A stretch of DNA of 64,000 bases from assembly GCA_036874045.1 (NCBI GenBank), contig JAZBRI010000003.1:20065501-20129500 (forward strand), written 5' to 3'. The position numbers and the translations under genes were made by a program. Under the pieces are notes generated by a model that was not told the DNA's origin, did not search any database, and saw nothing but the letters and a program-made list of their open reading frames with translations. Positions within the stretch are counted from its first letter, which is position 1; each line of letters begins with the position of its first letter. Of the stretch, positions 1 through 12,500 are shown in pieces. Source of the stretch: Cymodocea nodosa. Lineage: Eukaryota; Streptophyta; Magnoliopsida; Alismatales; Cymodoceaceae.

Positions 1-949
1 TTTGGTTGATTGACCTCCTCTCTTTTCTTCTTCCTTTGTTCTTTCCTCTGTGGAAATAATTCAAACCCTTTCTATAGAATTGATCCTTGACAAATTTGAG
101 ATCTCCTAAATTAAGCAAGTATCTTGATGTTTGATTGATTGAGATCTTCAAGAGCTAGAAATATGATATGGTTGACTATGGGTTGTTGATTTCCCATGAT
201 TTAATCTAAGGATCCACATCCTTCACCTTTTATCAACAACTCAAAAATAACATTAAATGCATATGCACATTACACATAAATTCCTATCAGGTTATAAAGC
301 AAAAAATGAAATGTGCATAATACATTGCATGCTTATTTGAAGATTATTTGATTTCATATCTTAATGATATTTCTTTTAAGACATACATGAAATCAATATA
401 TAAAATTACTTATATCTACATATGGGCTAATTGACTAGGTGTTAATTTAATAAAGGATAAATTTGTGCATTAATTAACTTTTAACCAATAAAACATGCAT
501 AGCTCTAAAATATGATTTTCATGTAATCCTTCATAAGAGCATATATAATGATGACTTATAATCCTTAACATGCATGAATTAATATATATATAATGCACAA
601 ATTGATACTTTACATGCTACTTCATAGGGTACAGATAAAATTATCTTAGCTACAAGTTCTAGGATGATAAAACTAAGAATCTGATCCATGTAAAAGATAT
701 CTTATTTGAAGAGAAACAATTGTATAAGCACAGAGAAGCCACGATAAATCAAACTCTAAGAGAAAGTACCTGAAGGCTAGTAGAAGACACACAAATTCCA
801 AATGTTCTAGGACATGAACTTGAGAGTTAGAATAGGGCTTGGGTGAGTGCACTAGGCTATTGGTAGAGTAGGATAGGATTCTAGGTGGATGTAACTGGAT
901 TTCTATCGGTTGAGAATTAGAAACTAGAGATAATGTCAACAAAGACGTT
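1..949. other. AT-rich flank without a recognisable gene
   Basis: No open frame of convincing length or family similarity is visible on either strand. The reading frame of the copia element that follows becomes recognisable only near 950, so part of this stretch may be its decayed upstream portion, but I cannot show that. Confidence 0.5.
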
Positions 950-2758
950 GAGATTACTAGAGATTTCCAAACAAAGTCAAAGGCAGATCAACCAACTCAT
1001 GAAGAGGAATTGGAGGAGCTAATGGTTAATCTATAATTAAGAAGATCCATGAGGATTTCCAAACCTCTAGAAAGGTCTGTGCCATCTTTTAACTACCTAT
1101 TGTTGATAAATGATGGTAAGCTAGGGATGTATTAGGAAACTATACACAAGAAAGATGTAGACTAGTGGGAGTTAATTATGAAGAAAGAAATGAAGTCCTT
1201 AGAGAAGAATCAGATGTGGAAGCTAACTCCACTATTAGAAGGGAAGAGAACACTTGACAACAAATGAGTGTTCAAGCTAAAAGAACTAAATGGCAATAAG
1301 AAATACAATGTCAGACTTGTTGTCAAGGGTTACCAACAAGCCCTTAACTACTTAAAATTGTTTTCTTTGATAGTCAAGATGACCATAGTAAGAACCATCC
1401 TAAATTTAGTGGCAACCGAGGGTTTGTTCTTAGAACAAATGGATGTAAAAATAGATTTTCTCCATAGTGAGTTAGATGAGGAGATTTACATGTGGCAACT
1501 AGAAAGATTTGTGAAAACTGGTAAAAAGAAAATTCTAATTTGCATGTTGTAGAGAAGTTTGTATGGTTTGAAGCAAGCACCTAAGTAGTGGTACAAGAAA
1601 TTCAATAGCTTTATTTGTACTCAAAGCTTCAATAGATGCAATACAAACTACTGCTACTACGTAAGACATCTAAAGGATTGTTATATCATCCTTCTGATTT
1701 ACGTAGATGACATGCTCATTGCAAGCTCGAGCATGGTGGAGATCTAGAAGTTGAAGGATCAACTCCACTAGAAATTCGATATAAAGGATATATGGGTAAG
1801 CCTAGGTAGATTCTTAGAATGAGAATTATCTAAGAGGTCAGCACACTAAGGTTGAGCTAAGAGAAGTACTTAAAGAAAGTACTTTAACATTTCAACATTG
1901 CAGACAAGTAGAAGATAAAGTTTATTGCTCGATGCCTATTTCAAGTTGTCAAAGAATCAGTTGCTAGAAAAAAAAGTGGAATAAGAAGAAATGTCTTGTG
2001 TTCTCTACGTAGCAACCGTAAGAAGTTTGATGTATGTCATGACTTGCATTTGAACTGATACAACACATGCAGTGGGAGTGGTAAGCAAGTTCATGACAAA
2101 TCTAGGTGTAGAGCATTAGTCTGCCGTGAAGTAGATACTAAGGTATCTGAAGTATACCTCTGACTTTGATCTATGTTATAGGAGGGGATCGACTAAGTTG
2201 GTGGGTTATAGTGATTCATATTAGGGAGGAGACATAGACATGTTTTGAAGTACCTTAGGGTACGTATTTACCATGGGAGGTACGATCATGAGTTGGGGGT
2301 CCAAGCTGTATGCCATGGTTGCCCTCTCCACCATCGAAGCTGAATACATGGCCATTGTAGTAGCAATAAAAGAGAGGATTTAGTTGGAGAATCTACTAAC
2401 TTAACTCGACCACTAGTAGGAACACAATGTGCAATACTACAACAACCAGTCCACCATTTACTTAGTAGAAAACCTAAAGTTCCACTTGAGATCAAAACAC
2501 ATTAGGATGAGATACTACTTCATTTGAGAGCAAATTGAGGATGAAAATCTGAATCTCTAGAAGGTGTAAGAAGTTGAGAATGTAGTAGATGCTCTCACTA
2601 AGGTGGTCTCATTTGGAAAACTTAGGCTTTGTAAGAGCTTGATGAGTCTCCATGAGATGTGATACATGAAAATATGTGCTAGATGTAGAAACCCTTCAAC
2701 AAGAAAATTACAAGAACTTAGACACAATCAACAAGAAGACAATCTCAAAGTGGGAGAT
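950..2758 (+). mobile_element. Degenerate Ty1/copia retrotransposon, RT-RNase H part
   Basis: Read forward, the sequence follows the C-terminal half of a copia polyprotein: a KKEMKSLEKNQMWKL block near 1180, the RLVVKGYQQA block near 1310, EQMDVKIDFLHSELDEEIYM near 1435, SLYGLKQAPK near 1557, the active-site block LIYVDDMLIAS near 1695, and the RNase H segments SLMYVMTC near 2020, STIEAEYMA near 2320 and the SKHIRMRYYFI block near 2490. The frame is crossed by many in-frame TAG, TAA and TGA codons and by shifts, so it is dead. The purine-rich tract just before 2759 is the expected polypurine tract. Gag, protease and integrase are not recognisable upstream; the element is either 5' truncated or decayed beyond recognition. 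It lies upstream of RPN1 in the same orientation. Confidence 0.85.
2748..2758 (+). other. Polypurine tract of the upstream copia element
   Basis: AAGTGGGAGAT sits directly before a TG that starts LTR-like sequence. Position and wording match the usual copia polypurine tract preceding the 3' LTR. Confidence 0.65.
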
Positions 2759-3000
2759 TGTTGTGGTAGTATGTGTAAATAGTCTTCAAAGTGTAGACAA
2801 TCGGAGTCGTTGTCAAGTGCTAGAGAGCTAGGACCTTTGTTGGAGCATTTGGGAGTATTCACCTAGAAACTAACCTCCAACCTTAGTCTTAATGTTCTAT
2901 AATTTGTTTAAGATTCTTGTAACTTAGTCGTAGTTTCTTAGGTGAATGACATGACTTTTAAGAAATATATTTAAAACGTTAATTTTGAAAACTCTTCCAA
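2759..3000 (+). repeat. 3' LTR remnant of the upstream copia element
   Basis: Begins with TG directly after the polypurine tract and continues as non-coding sequence towards the RPN1 promoter. The right end is not determined because no second LTR is in the window for comparison. It brings retrotransposon regulatory sequence to within roughly half a kilobase of the RPN1 start codon. Confidence 0.5.
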
Positions 3001-3059
3001 ATGAATAAATGTATATGTAATGTATTTTTTTGGTATGCAATTAAGCTCAGGGTTCTTAT

Positions 3060-3463
3060 AGAAATAAGAAATACGTTTAAGTAATGTCTAGACCTACATT
3101 AAAAAATTTTACATTTATGTTTACTTCGTTCTATTCAAAAATAATATTTTAAAAAAATTGTCCCTCATTTTATAAAGAAAAATTAAACAACATTGGTAAT
3201 ATTATCAAGTATTACCATGATATATTTAAAAATATCTTATTAAGTAAATTATAAAATAAACTATTAAACGATTAAAAATATTTATTAAATATAGTTTATT
3301 TGTAAATAGACCATCAGGTAGAGAGCAATCTTGAGCGGTGTGCGGGTGACCCGACCAGAAGGATCCGATCTGCTTGCATATCAGGTAGAGAGCAGACAGG
3401 GCGGTATCGGGGACTTACGGACAGCCCTTTCTCGGCTTCGGTCTCGCCGGTGCTTCTCTGATC
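3060..3463 (+). promoter_or_regulatory. RPN1: Probable RPN1 promoter and 5' leader
   Basis: Composition changes from AT-rich (3060-3310, with TATA-like TATTTATTAAATATAG at about 3279-3294) to clearly GC-richer sequence at about 3320-3463, as expected for a core promoter followed by a 5' untranslated region. No ATG lies between 3310 and the start codon at 3464. The TGGGC/GCCCA core of the proteasome-related cis element known from Arabidopsis proteasome genes is not present in 3300-3463. The transcription start is not visible from sequence alone. Confidence 0.5.
3313..3394 (+). repeat. 15-bp direct repeat in the RPN1 promoter/leader
   Basis: ATCAGGTAGAGAGCA occurs perfectly at 3313-3327 and 3380-3394, 67 bases apart. 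Each copy is followed by a partly similar GGGCGGT/GAGCGGT segment, so the original duplication may have been about 30 bases. Confidence 0.8.
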
Positions 3464-3571
3464 ATGGCGGCAGATCCCTACCCAAACCCTAGCAACGCCT
3501 CCGCCGCCGCCGCTGATAAGCCTCCATCGAAGGACCAGAAAAAGAAGGATGAGAAGAAGGAGGAGGATTTA
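3464..3571 (+). CDS. RPN1: RPN1 exon 1 (residues 1-36)
   Basis: Encodes the start Met, an Ala-rich stretch and the charged segment [11 protein letters not shown] typical of plant RPN1 N termini. The donor is GTGAGC at 3572; the exon ends on a codon boundary. Confidence 0.95.
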
Positions 3572-6500
3572 GTGAGCCCTTTTTTTCTGTTTCTCGTCTC
3601 ACTTTTTCGTTTCGAGTTTTTTACTCTTTAATTTGTCGTACTTGTTTGTAGTCAGAGGAGGATCTGGCGCTAAAGACACAACTGGAGCTCTATGTAGAGA
3701 GAGTTCAGGATCCCGAACCTGGCGTGCAGAAGCTTGCGTTGGAGAGCATGAGGTGGCGTGGATTCTAAGATTTTTCTGCGGATAGGGGGTTTATTTGTGG
3801 TTTTGAAATACGGCGAGCTTCTGGTTTATTTCTTTGAGAAATTCAGGAGGATATTTAGTTTTCTTCCTTTTCTCTTACTAAAAACGTAGTTAACGAAACG
3901 CTATGCAAAAAAATTATTTCATTATGATCCTTGTCCAATCTGCTCATTTCTAAAGAAGTTTTCTGTAGGCTACCCTACGTACCTTTTATTTCTATTATTT
4001 TCTTTAACATGTTCAGAAAAAATAATTCAAAAGAACCTCTCTTTTCGCTTTTAGTTTTCTCTTTCTTCTATGCCATCTTCGCATTGGCACAAAATAAGAG
4101 GGGAAGTCCATAATTTGCAACTCAAGAGCAAACCAATGAAATTTTTTTGATGTTGGAGTTACCGTAGGATGCAAAGCAGCATGACAATTCATTCTCTACC
4201 CGAGCATAATCAATCATCAGACATCACCATCTTAATCAGTCATTTTGGTAGTTGATTTGTAATTCACAGTGGCATATGCGAATGTCATCATCGTACAAAA
4301 GCCACAAGCCTGTTTATTTTCTCAGTTTCCATATATAATTTATAGTTTCTGCCTTTTTACTCATGAAGATCTTAATCTTGTCATTCAGGCAAGAGATTCG
4401 CACTGCCACAAGCTCAATGACTTCGGTTCCCAAGCCTTTGAAGTTTCTACGTCCACATTATGGCACTCTAAAAACATACTTTGAAACAATGCCTGAATCC
4501 GACTTAAAGGTACATTATTTATATCTTTATATGGCCTTATTTTATTAGATAGTGGTGATGGAACCATGCAAGTTGAATGGGTTCTTGATGATAATGTTTT
4601 TTATTCTTTTCATTTTCTTGGCAGAAATATCTTGCAGATATACTTTCAGTATTGGCCATGACTATGTCTGCTGAAGGGGAGCGAGTATGTTAAATTAGAT
4701 TGAGCATTAATATTTTCTGGGCCATGTGATATGCTGCATTAGTTATGAAGTTGTTCATAATTAGTTATTACAGCCAACTCCAAAGTACAGGATTCCATAT
4801 TCTAAAATTATCATGATGACTGTAGGTCAATCAAGTCAATAATATAATGTTGTGGAAATAGGATGATGACTATAAGCCAATTAATCTGCTAATTCAATCA
4901 ACTACAGAAGAAAAAGAGTGAATATGTAATATTGATTTTTTTGTCATTATGATTTTAATTTGAATGTTTTCCACTAAGACAAACAATGCTTTCCACTTAG
5001 CACCCATCTAACTAATATGAATTCCAATTTGTTACTTTTGATAATATGAAATGTCAATGTTTTATGATTACACCTTGGGAAAATTCACTAAGGATTGCCA
5101 CTTAGTACCTCATTGTATTTTTATTAGATGATACATGTTACCTAACGATCTGCTTGATGATATATTGCATTCACACTGAGTGTAAATATTGTACTCTTCA
5201 TATGAAATCATAGGAATGAACTCCTAATCATTATGTTTTATTTATAAAGTCTCTGTTCCGTACAAATTGCTTAACAGGTAATCAATGAATAAAGTATAAA
5301 TAATTTATTTGAATAATTCAAGGCCACTAAGGGATCTAGGTGCTGAATTATGGAACACTGGATGATCTTTACCCCTTAAAAATGGTGGTCAGAGGAATTG
5401 AGGAAGGGAAGTTGCATAGATGTGTCAAAGGGAGAGAAGTTGCTGCCTTGCTGGGGGTGAAAGACTTGCAGTCTGCTGTGGTGGATGGGAGAACAGGATT
5501 GCCTGATTCTGCATCCCCTGTTTTTCTTTTATGATAACTTGATGCAGTCATGTAGATCTGAGACCTGATAAGTATCTTTTGGTCAGAAAATAAAGCTGTC
5601 TAGAAGTCTAGATGATGTGTAGATAGATGCTTTAACAAGCTTAGAAAAATCAGATAATTCCCAAATATAGATGATTTTTTCACTCACCACTTTATGGACA
5701 GATTTTTAGGAAGATGTCTTCTTTCATTCTTATATACGGGTTTCTGTAACTCATGTTTATTTATTTTGTACTTGACCATTTCATAATGCCGCTGGTGCTC
5801 TTTCCACTTCAATCTCTTTATCTCAGGAAAGCTTAAAATACAGATTATTGGGGTCTGATGGAGACATTGGTTCATGGGGCCATGAATATGTCAGGTTAGT
5901 ATATCTGAACAATATTAGGGGCTTTTCTTGAAGTTGTTTATGTGCTGAAGCATTTTTTATTCTCTGAGGCTACTTAATTTTTCTTTGCTGCTGCATCTTG
6001 TTGGTTTATCCATTTGTTCTCCTGTGTTCTCTAGCCGATCATCTTTTGAGGTTCCAGCACCTCTACCCATGTAAACTATTTCTAAAGTAAGATCAACCTG
6101 GGGGTCTTTCCCATGAAACATACTACATGCATCAATATGACAACCGTTGTGTCAAACTTTGACTTGTGCTGATGAAATTCTTGTCCACATTTGTTGGAAA
6201 TCAAAATGATATTCACTTGGATATTGTCAGATGCAGAACTTTGGAGTTATATCAGTAAAATTTCAGTGTTTCATTTTGTGTTGGGGGAAACCATGTATAT
6301 TTCTTATTTTCTGTGGGCATGTCAGTTGAAGTTTTAAAGAGTTCAGTCAATGTTTACACTGGCAATAGAACCACTGTTTTGTCTTCTCCCTTTGCTTTTT
6401 TCCATTATTCCATCAAAGGAACTTGCATCTAAGCCTTGTCTAGCCATTGGTAAGTAATTGCAGCCATTGAAAAGCCTTCACTTGTCACTGTTACAGGCTT

Positions 6501-9500
6501 AAGGTAGGATCTTCTTGGTTTTAGGTATGTTTACTTGTTAAAGCTTCTACAAATGATTTTTTTGTATATTTCAAGATTAAATTCATAGATTTAAATTTTA
6601 CTAATTTTTTACTTATTTTCTGTATTTTTTCTGATTATTAAAAACATTTTCTTTGGTAGTATAGTGTGTTTTTATTGTATTCTAAGACTTTAAATGGGTA
6701 GTATAATGTGTTTTTAATTTCATAAATGTCTAGAAAATCATTCTAATTGTTTTTGGATGTGTATTTTTCATTACTTTCATTTGGTCTTAAAACTTCACAT
6801 TGAAATTCATGTTTTTAGACCTTTTTTGGGACTTGTGTGATTTTACCAAACTTTCACTGAAACTTCCACTGAAGTCCAACATGCTTCTTTTTTTCCTTGG
6901 ACTGAAGTTTGACATGAAACCGTAATTGAATTTCTTGATGACAGCTGATATTAATGATATATTGAAAAACTTGTAGATACATGCAAGAACACACTTTTTC
7001 ATTGGCAGGCTCCCATTGATGAGAAGCAAACAAGATTAAATTCACTTTGAATTTTTGTAGAGGAAAGCTTGGTGTGAAAATTTTCTTTTTTGTCAGTCTC
7101 AATCTTTTTCTTGTTGTGATGATCTTTCTTTGGTGTTCATTTTTATTCTCAAGTTGCTAGATGCTTTCATTGCTTTGAAAAAAATTGCTAGATGCTTTTG
7201 TATTGCCCCTATGAGGTTAAATGTTTTTATTGGCAGGCAATATTCGGAAAAGGAAAATGAACATTATAAGGGTTGAACAAAAAAAATTGAATGGCCTTTA
7301 TTGGAATTTCAATAATATGTATTGCATTGAAATCCATTTAAATGTCCATTTTTTTCATTTTTACTATTTAAAACATTATTGGTAATTTCATTTTGTTAAT
7401 TGATTGCTCTAAGAAGAAGGGTGTATCCCTGCCATATAACCTTTGTTTGCTTACTCATGTTTTTCTTGAAAGAAAGATGGGTTGAATATTAACATTAGAA
7501 ATACAATCAACCACAAGATCTCATCAAGATGAGCAGCAACAAGTAGAAACCCAACAAAAAGAAAATATGACCCTTTACTGGATTAGTTAAGGGTTGCGTT
7601 CCAGTTACTAAATCTCCCAGCTGCATGAAATTTCAGGTCTGAATCTGATATATGCCTGTTGTTGAACATCATGTCATTCCTACTTATCTAGAAGACCAAC
7701 AAATTAGAGCGTATACATGGGAGAAGCTCCTGTATATCTGTCTTCTTCTTCTCCTTTAGAATCTTCTTGGCATTAGTCATCAACTCCTCCACTGAGTTAA
7801 AAGGCTGCCTATTCTGAAGCATATTGGGAAAAAACTCTATCCCATAATCTCTGGTTGATTTTACAGGAAAAAGGAGATAGATGCAATCATCTGGTTCCTT
7901 CTTGTACAGGCTATAAAGCAAGTCAGCTCTTGCAACCCATTTACCCCTAAAAACTTTAATCATGAATCTGTCATGCATGAGTAGTTTATCTGTAAGGGAG
8001 CCCTTGCTTCCCAAACCATGTTGTAAGGTTGCCAACTACCATCATTACAAACTCTCTGTTGGTAAGCCTGAGATAGCAACTCTTAACAAAATTAAATTTT
8101 GGACTTATTGAGGTCCCAAACTCTCTGTTGGAACCCCTTTTCAGTGCACCTACTTTTGAAAGTAGATTTGAAAGAGATAACATCTTGTTTATCTCCTCAT
8201 CCTATAGATTCCTTCTAAGCTGTGAATTCCAGGCCTAATCCTTACCATTAAAGTGCCCCACTTAGCAATTGAGGCCTGTCTTGATTTTGTTAACTGGTAT
8301 ATTTTAGGAAAGCTAGAGGCCAGGTAGTTGGTCTTTTGTGCACCATTGGTCCTTCCAAAACCTAATGTGGCTCTTGTCATCTATCTCAGAAGACACTAGA
8401 TCATCAAAGAAATCTTTCATGAAAGAAACACACCTCCAAAACTAAGAAGGTTTCAGATTAGCACCCCTTTGTGCATCATATCTATTGTCAAGCACCCTAG
8501 ACCAAAGATCCTTATTGCATGCCTGAAGTTGCCAAAGCCACTTGCAAAGAAGAGGTCTGTTAAATTGTTCTGTACCTCTAACACTCTGCCCCCATATTTT
8601 TTAGGCTTGCAAACAACCCCCCAACTCAATGGAGTAATTCGTGTGCTCTCCTTGTAATTGCTTTTCCAAAAACAACTCTGGATTTTCTGTTCCAGTAAAA
8701 AAATCACCCTTCTTAGGAAGGGCAAAAGCTGGCATATATATGATTGGGATGCTCCCTGACATGCTTTTTAACAATGTCAACCGTCCTCCAAAGCTGATGT
8801 AGTGCCCCTTCCATACCTCTAATTTCTTCTCAATCTTATCAACCAAGAAATGCCAATCTACCCATTTAGGTTTCTTGGTTGACATTGATTCAGATTACTG
8901 TGCTTCTGGAAAAATTAATATTCAGGTCTGAGGGCATTTCAAAAGTCAAAGAAGAAATGTCAGTTTGAGCATTTGTTTGACTGATGCACTGCAAAAGAAA
9001 ATCATGTTGTCAGTATGCTTTAGCAATTAAAAAGGGCTCTGATCCTTCCCAATTGTCCCATCTTTGTTGCCACCTTGATGCACAAGTGCAATCACTCATG
9101 AAAGCTAGTGTTGAACCTTAGGTGAAGAGAAGTGGTGAAAGTACATCCCCTTGGTGAATAGTCCTCTTAAAGGAGGGACAAAACCCCTTGATATACCATT
9201 AATGTGAATGGAGCCTTTTGCAGAAATTAGAACATTCTTGACCCATGTGATCCATTTTGTTGGAGAACCATATAGTTGAAGCAGATGGAAGAGGAATTTC
9301 CAATTCAAATTGTCAAGATCTTTTTGAAGTTCCCCTTGAATGCCAGGCTTTGGTTCCCTTAAGTGTCAATGCTCCTCTAAACATTCTTAGGCCATGACAA
9401 AGCCAACTTGGAGACCTCTTCCTTGAAGAAATGCTATCTTAACTGGATGGATCAGGTCTCTGATGGCCATTAACAATCTATAGGCTAAGAAGTTGATAAT

Positions 9501-12500
9501 GATTTTCATACTTGCTCTGTAGTTGGAGCCTAACTTGACTATGGGAAGAGTTTGACAAACAAGAAGAAGGTTAGCCATGACAAACTAAGCTTGGTAACAC
9601 ATTCCAAGAGGTTATCCTTCCCATAGAGGAGGTAGCCACAAATGGTAAATCTGAACTAAGCAAGACAGCCCATGAAAGAAGCCAAGTCATATGACATAAG
9701 GCATAAGGTGTGGGACAGCTAGGAAACATCAATTAGACACCAAGCTATTGTTAGTTGAACCACAAGGCATCAACCCTTGACATTTGTGGATGACCATCAA
9801 GAAGGCTATTGAGACTCATTGACACTTGGATCTGACTTGTTGACATTTATTGAGACTTGTCAACATCCATTGGATAACTGTAGATGACTATTGAGACTTG
9901 CCAACGCGTAATGAAGGATTGTGGGTGACTATTAAGGCTCATTGATTAAGCTTCCTAGACTAATTGTCGTTGACTCATGAAACATAAGGAACTTGTTAAT
10001 ATAAGCCTCAGGAAACTACTAATGACTATTGAGTATAGACACCAACAATATGCCTTTAGACAATAGTGATGTAGCCTTGGTGGACTTGGACAAATTTCAA
10101 TGGTGATGTGTGACACATGATGCCAGTAGATCACACTAGCAATGTGGATAGATGTGATTGGCCAAGATGAGCGATTACTACATACATGGCCTAGTTGCTA
10201 GTGACTAGAATTCTACCCTCAAGTGTTGTCAATTTATTGACCAAGGAGTGGATGACTTTGTAAAAGATTATACCAAAAGTGAAGTTTTAGATGCAAGAAC
10301 CACGTCCATGGCCATTGGAAATGGAGGCAATGTGGTGTTATGAAGACAAGTTGGTTTCTTAAGTGTCAAATGGAACATGCCCTATCTAGTAAGTGATGAT
10401 GACAGTGACAAGTTGGTTTCTTAAGTGCCAAGGAACCTTAGAGAGGCTAATTCATTCTAGAATTTTGGGGCATATATTACCCCACTAATATAGAATATTT
10501 TTGAAGCATGAGGGTTGGAATTGTGGTATTCCATGCTCCATAAATTGAGGTGACACCCAAAAGAGTCGCATGATGTCCTCTAGTCACACAAGTTCTTATA
10601 GCCTTCTTCTTGAATCAATACAACTTAGTTGTTTGCCGTGAGTTTCAATTTTATTTGAAAGTCCATTAAGTATACTTTGAGTGGAGAGTGAGCCTTGAGT
10701 GAAAGCCACCACAGTTCCATGTGTCACCCTCATTCCACTCAACCTTGCCATTGTTGCCAATGCCTCCTTCAACTTTCATCGTAGGTGATGACTCATTTGA
10801 AGTGGGATTACTTTGGAGGGGAGTTAGCTACAGATCAATACCTGTGTTCATTAGGTTTATTGGCCTAAAGTTCCCAATGTTTTGAGCCCCATTCTTTTCC
10901 AGAATTTGATAAATAAAGTTGTGATTAATAGGATCACATCCTGAATTTTTGCTCTAGAAATCATTCATCATCTTCAATAGGCCCTTCAGCAAAAGCTTGA
11001 AGAAAAATTGAAAGAAGTATGGGGGAAAACCATCCAGACCCAAATATTTATTCCTTGTTAAATTAAACACAGCTTGTTTGACCTCTTTCTTGGTGAAATC
11101 CCCATCTAAAATGTTGTGTTCTTGAGTTGAAATGGTATGCATAAAGTCTGGTTTCCAACTGGGTCTCCAACTGTACTGTCTTTCAAAAGCTTTTCGTGGT
11201 GAACTGATACCATTTTCTCTACTGCATCCCTTTCAGAAAACTGGCCAGAAATCTGAATTCTACTGATTTTATTGATCTTCCTCTTGTAGTGGTTCATTTG
11301 TGGAAAAACTGTGTTCCTATCCCCTTTTTGAGCCGAACTTCTTGTAAGTGTAGATGCTAGTCCATTTCCTTGAGTTCCATAATGCCTCCAATTCAGTTTT
11401 GGTGTTCACTCTGGTTCCATCTCTTGTCTTAATTGGGAGTGTATCTTTTTTTATCCAACTTTATGATTGTTGCTAAAGTGATGAAATTTGAAATTTAAGT
11501 ATTTATATATGTCTAGGAATTTGAAGGAAAGTAAAGGAATATAATTGGAATTTTAACTTGTATATGAATGTGATTAACTTCAACTTTAATACAAGTGATT
11601 TACTCTAATATTAATGACATTAACCTCATAAAGAAACTTCAATTATCATAAATTAAAACTTCATAAGCGTCAATACAAGTGCCCTAAAATTCATGGCATA
11701 TTGAATATTTCATTGGTATATTGTTTATTTCTTGAAAATTTCTTTGAAATAAAATTGGTATGTTGTTTTCGAAAATGGTATATTGATTAATTTTTAGAAA
11801 GATTAAAGAATAAAATCAATATATTGTTTATAGAAATAGTATACCATTAATTTTCAAAAAAGACATTGGAATGAAATCAATACATCATTTATAGAAATGA
11901 TATATTAAAAATATTCTATTTGCTATCAAAAATACACTTTTAGGGCTTATTATTATTAAAATCTACATGATTGAAACCTATAATCTTACATGTCTAGGGA
12001 AATACAAGAACAAGTATGTGAAGAAAATAGTCTTTTAAGGCTTACCAAGGAGATGATGCAAGGGTTTTGGTGATAGATGGGGTGTGAGTTGTACTACTTT
12101 TTCATGTGGTAGATAGTGATGGGAGTTGTGGGGCTCTTGGGGTTTGACAGTAGCAAATGGTGAGACAAGATAACATGAGCTTTGGAGGTTGGGAGTTTGG
12201 GAAGTTAGGAGGTTGGGAGGGGAGGTTGTGAGAAACTTTTTCAAATTTTTGAGTGGTGAGGATAGGAATTTGCTCTTATTTTGTCTTTTATATCTTGGAA
12301 AGTGAAAGAATTACTTACCTCACTTTTTGTCATGCACAAATGATAATAACTTTCTATTAAATTTTGAGTGCACAAACATTCTTTAAAATGTTGCTCTTTG
12401 GGACGTTGCTCCTTTTCACATAGCCTACTTGCCATTTAATTAATTCGACTTGAGTCTCTTGAGCTTTCTAGCAAATCTCATGATAGTTGAGGAAACCTCT

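Noticed and set aside
950-2758. The upstream element as a host gene or an endogenous virus
   Set aside because: Its blocks match Ty1/copia polyproteins, there is no envelope, movement or coat-like frame, and the sequence is full of stops.
5340-5534. A 64-codon frame in intron 4 in a GC-richer patch
   Set aside because: No splice signals in phase with RPN1, no family match, and RPN1 orthologues have nothing between exons 4 and 5.
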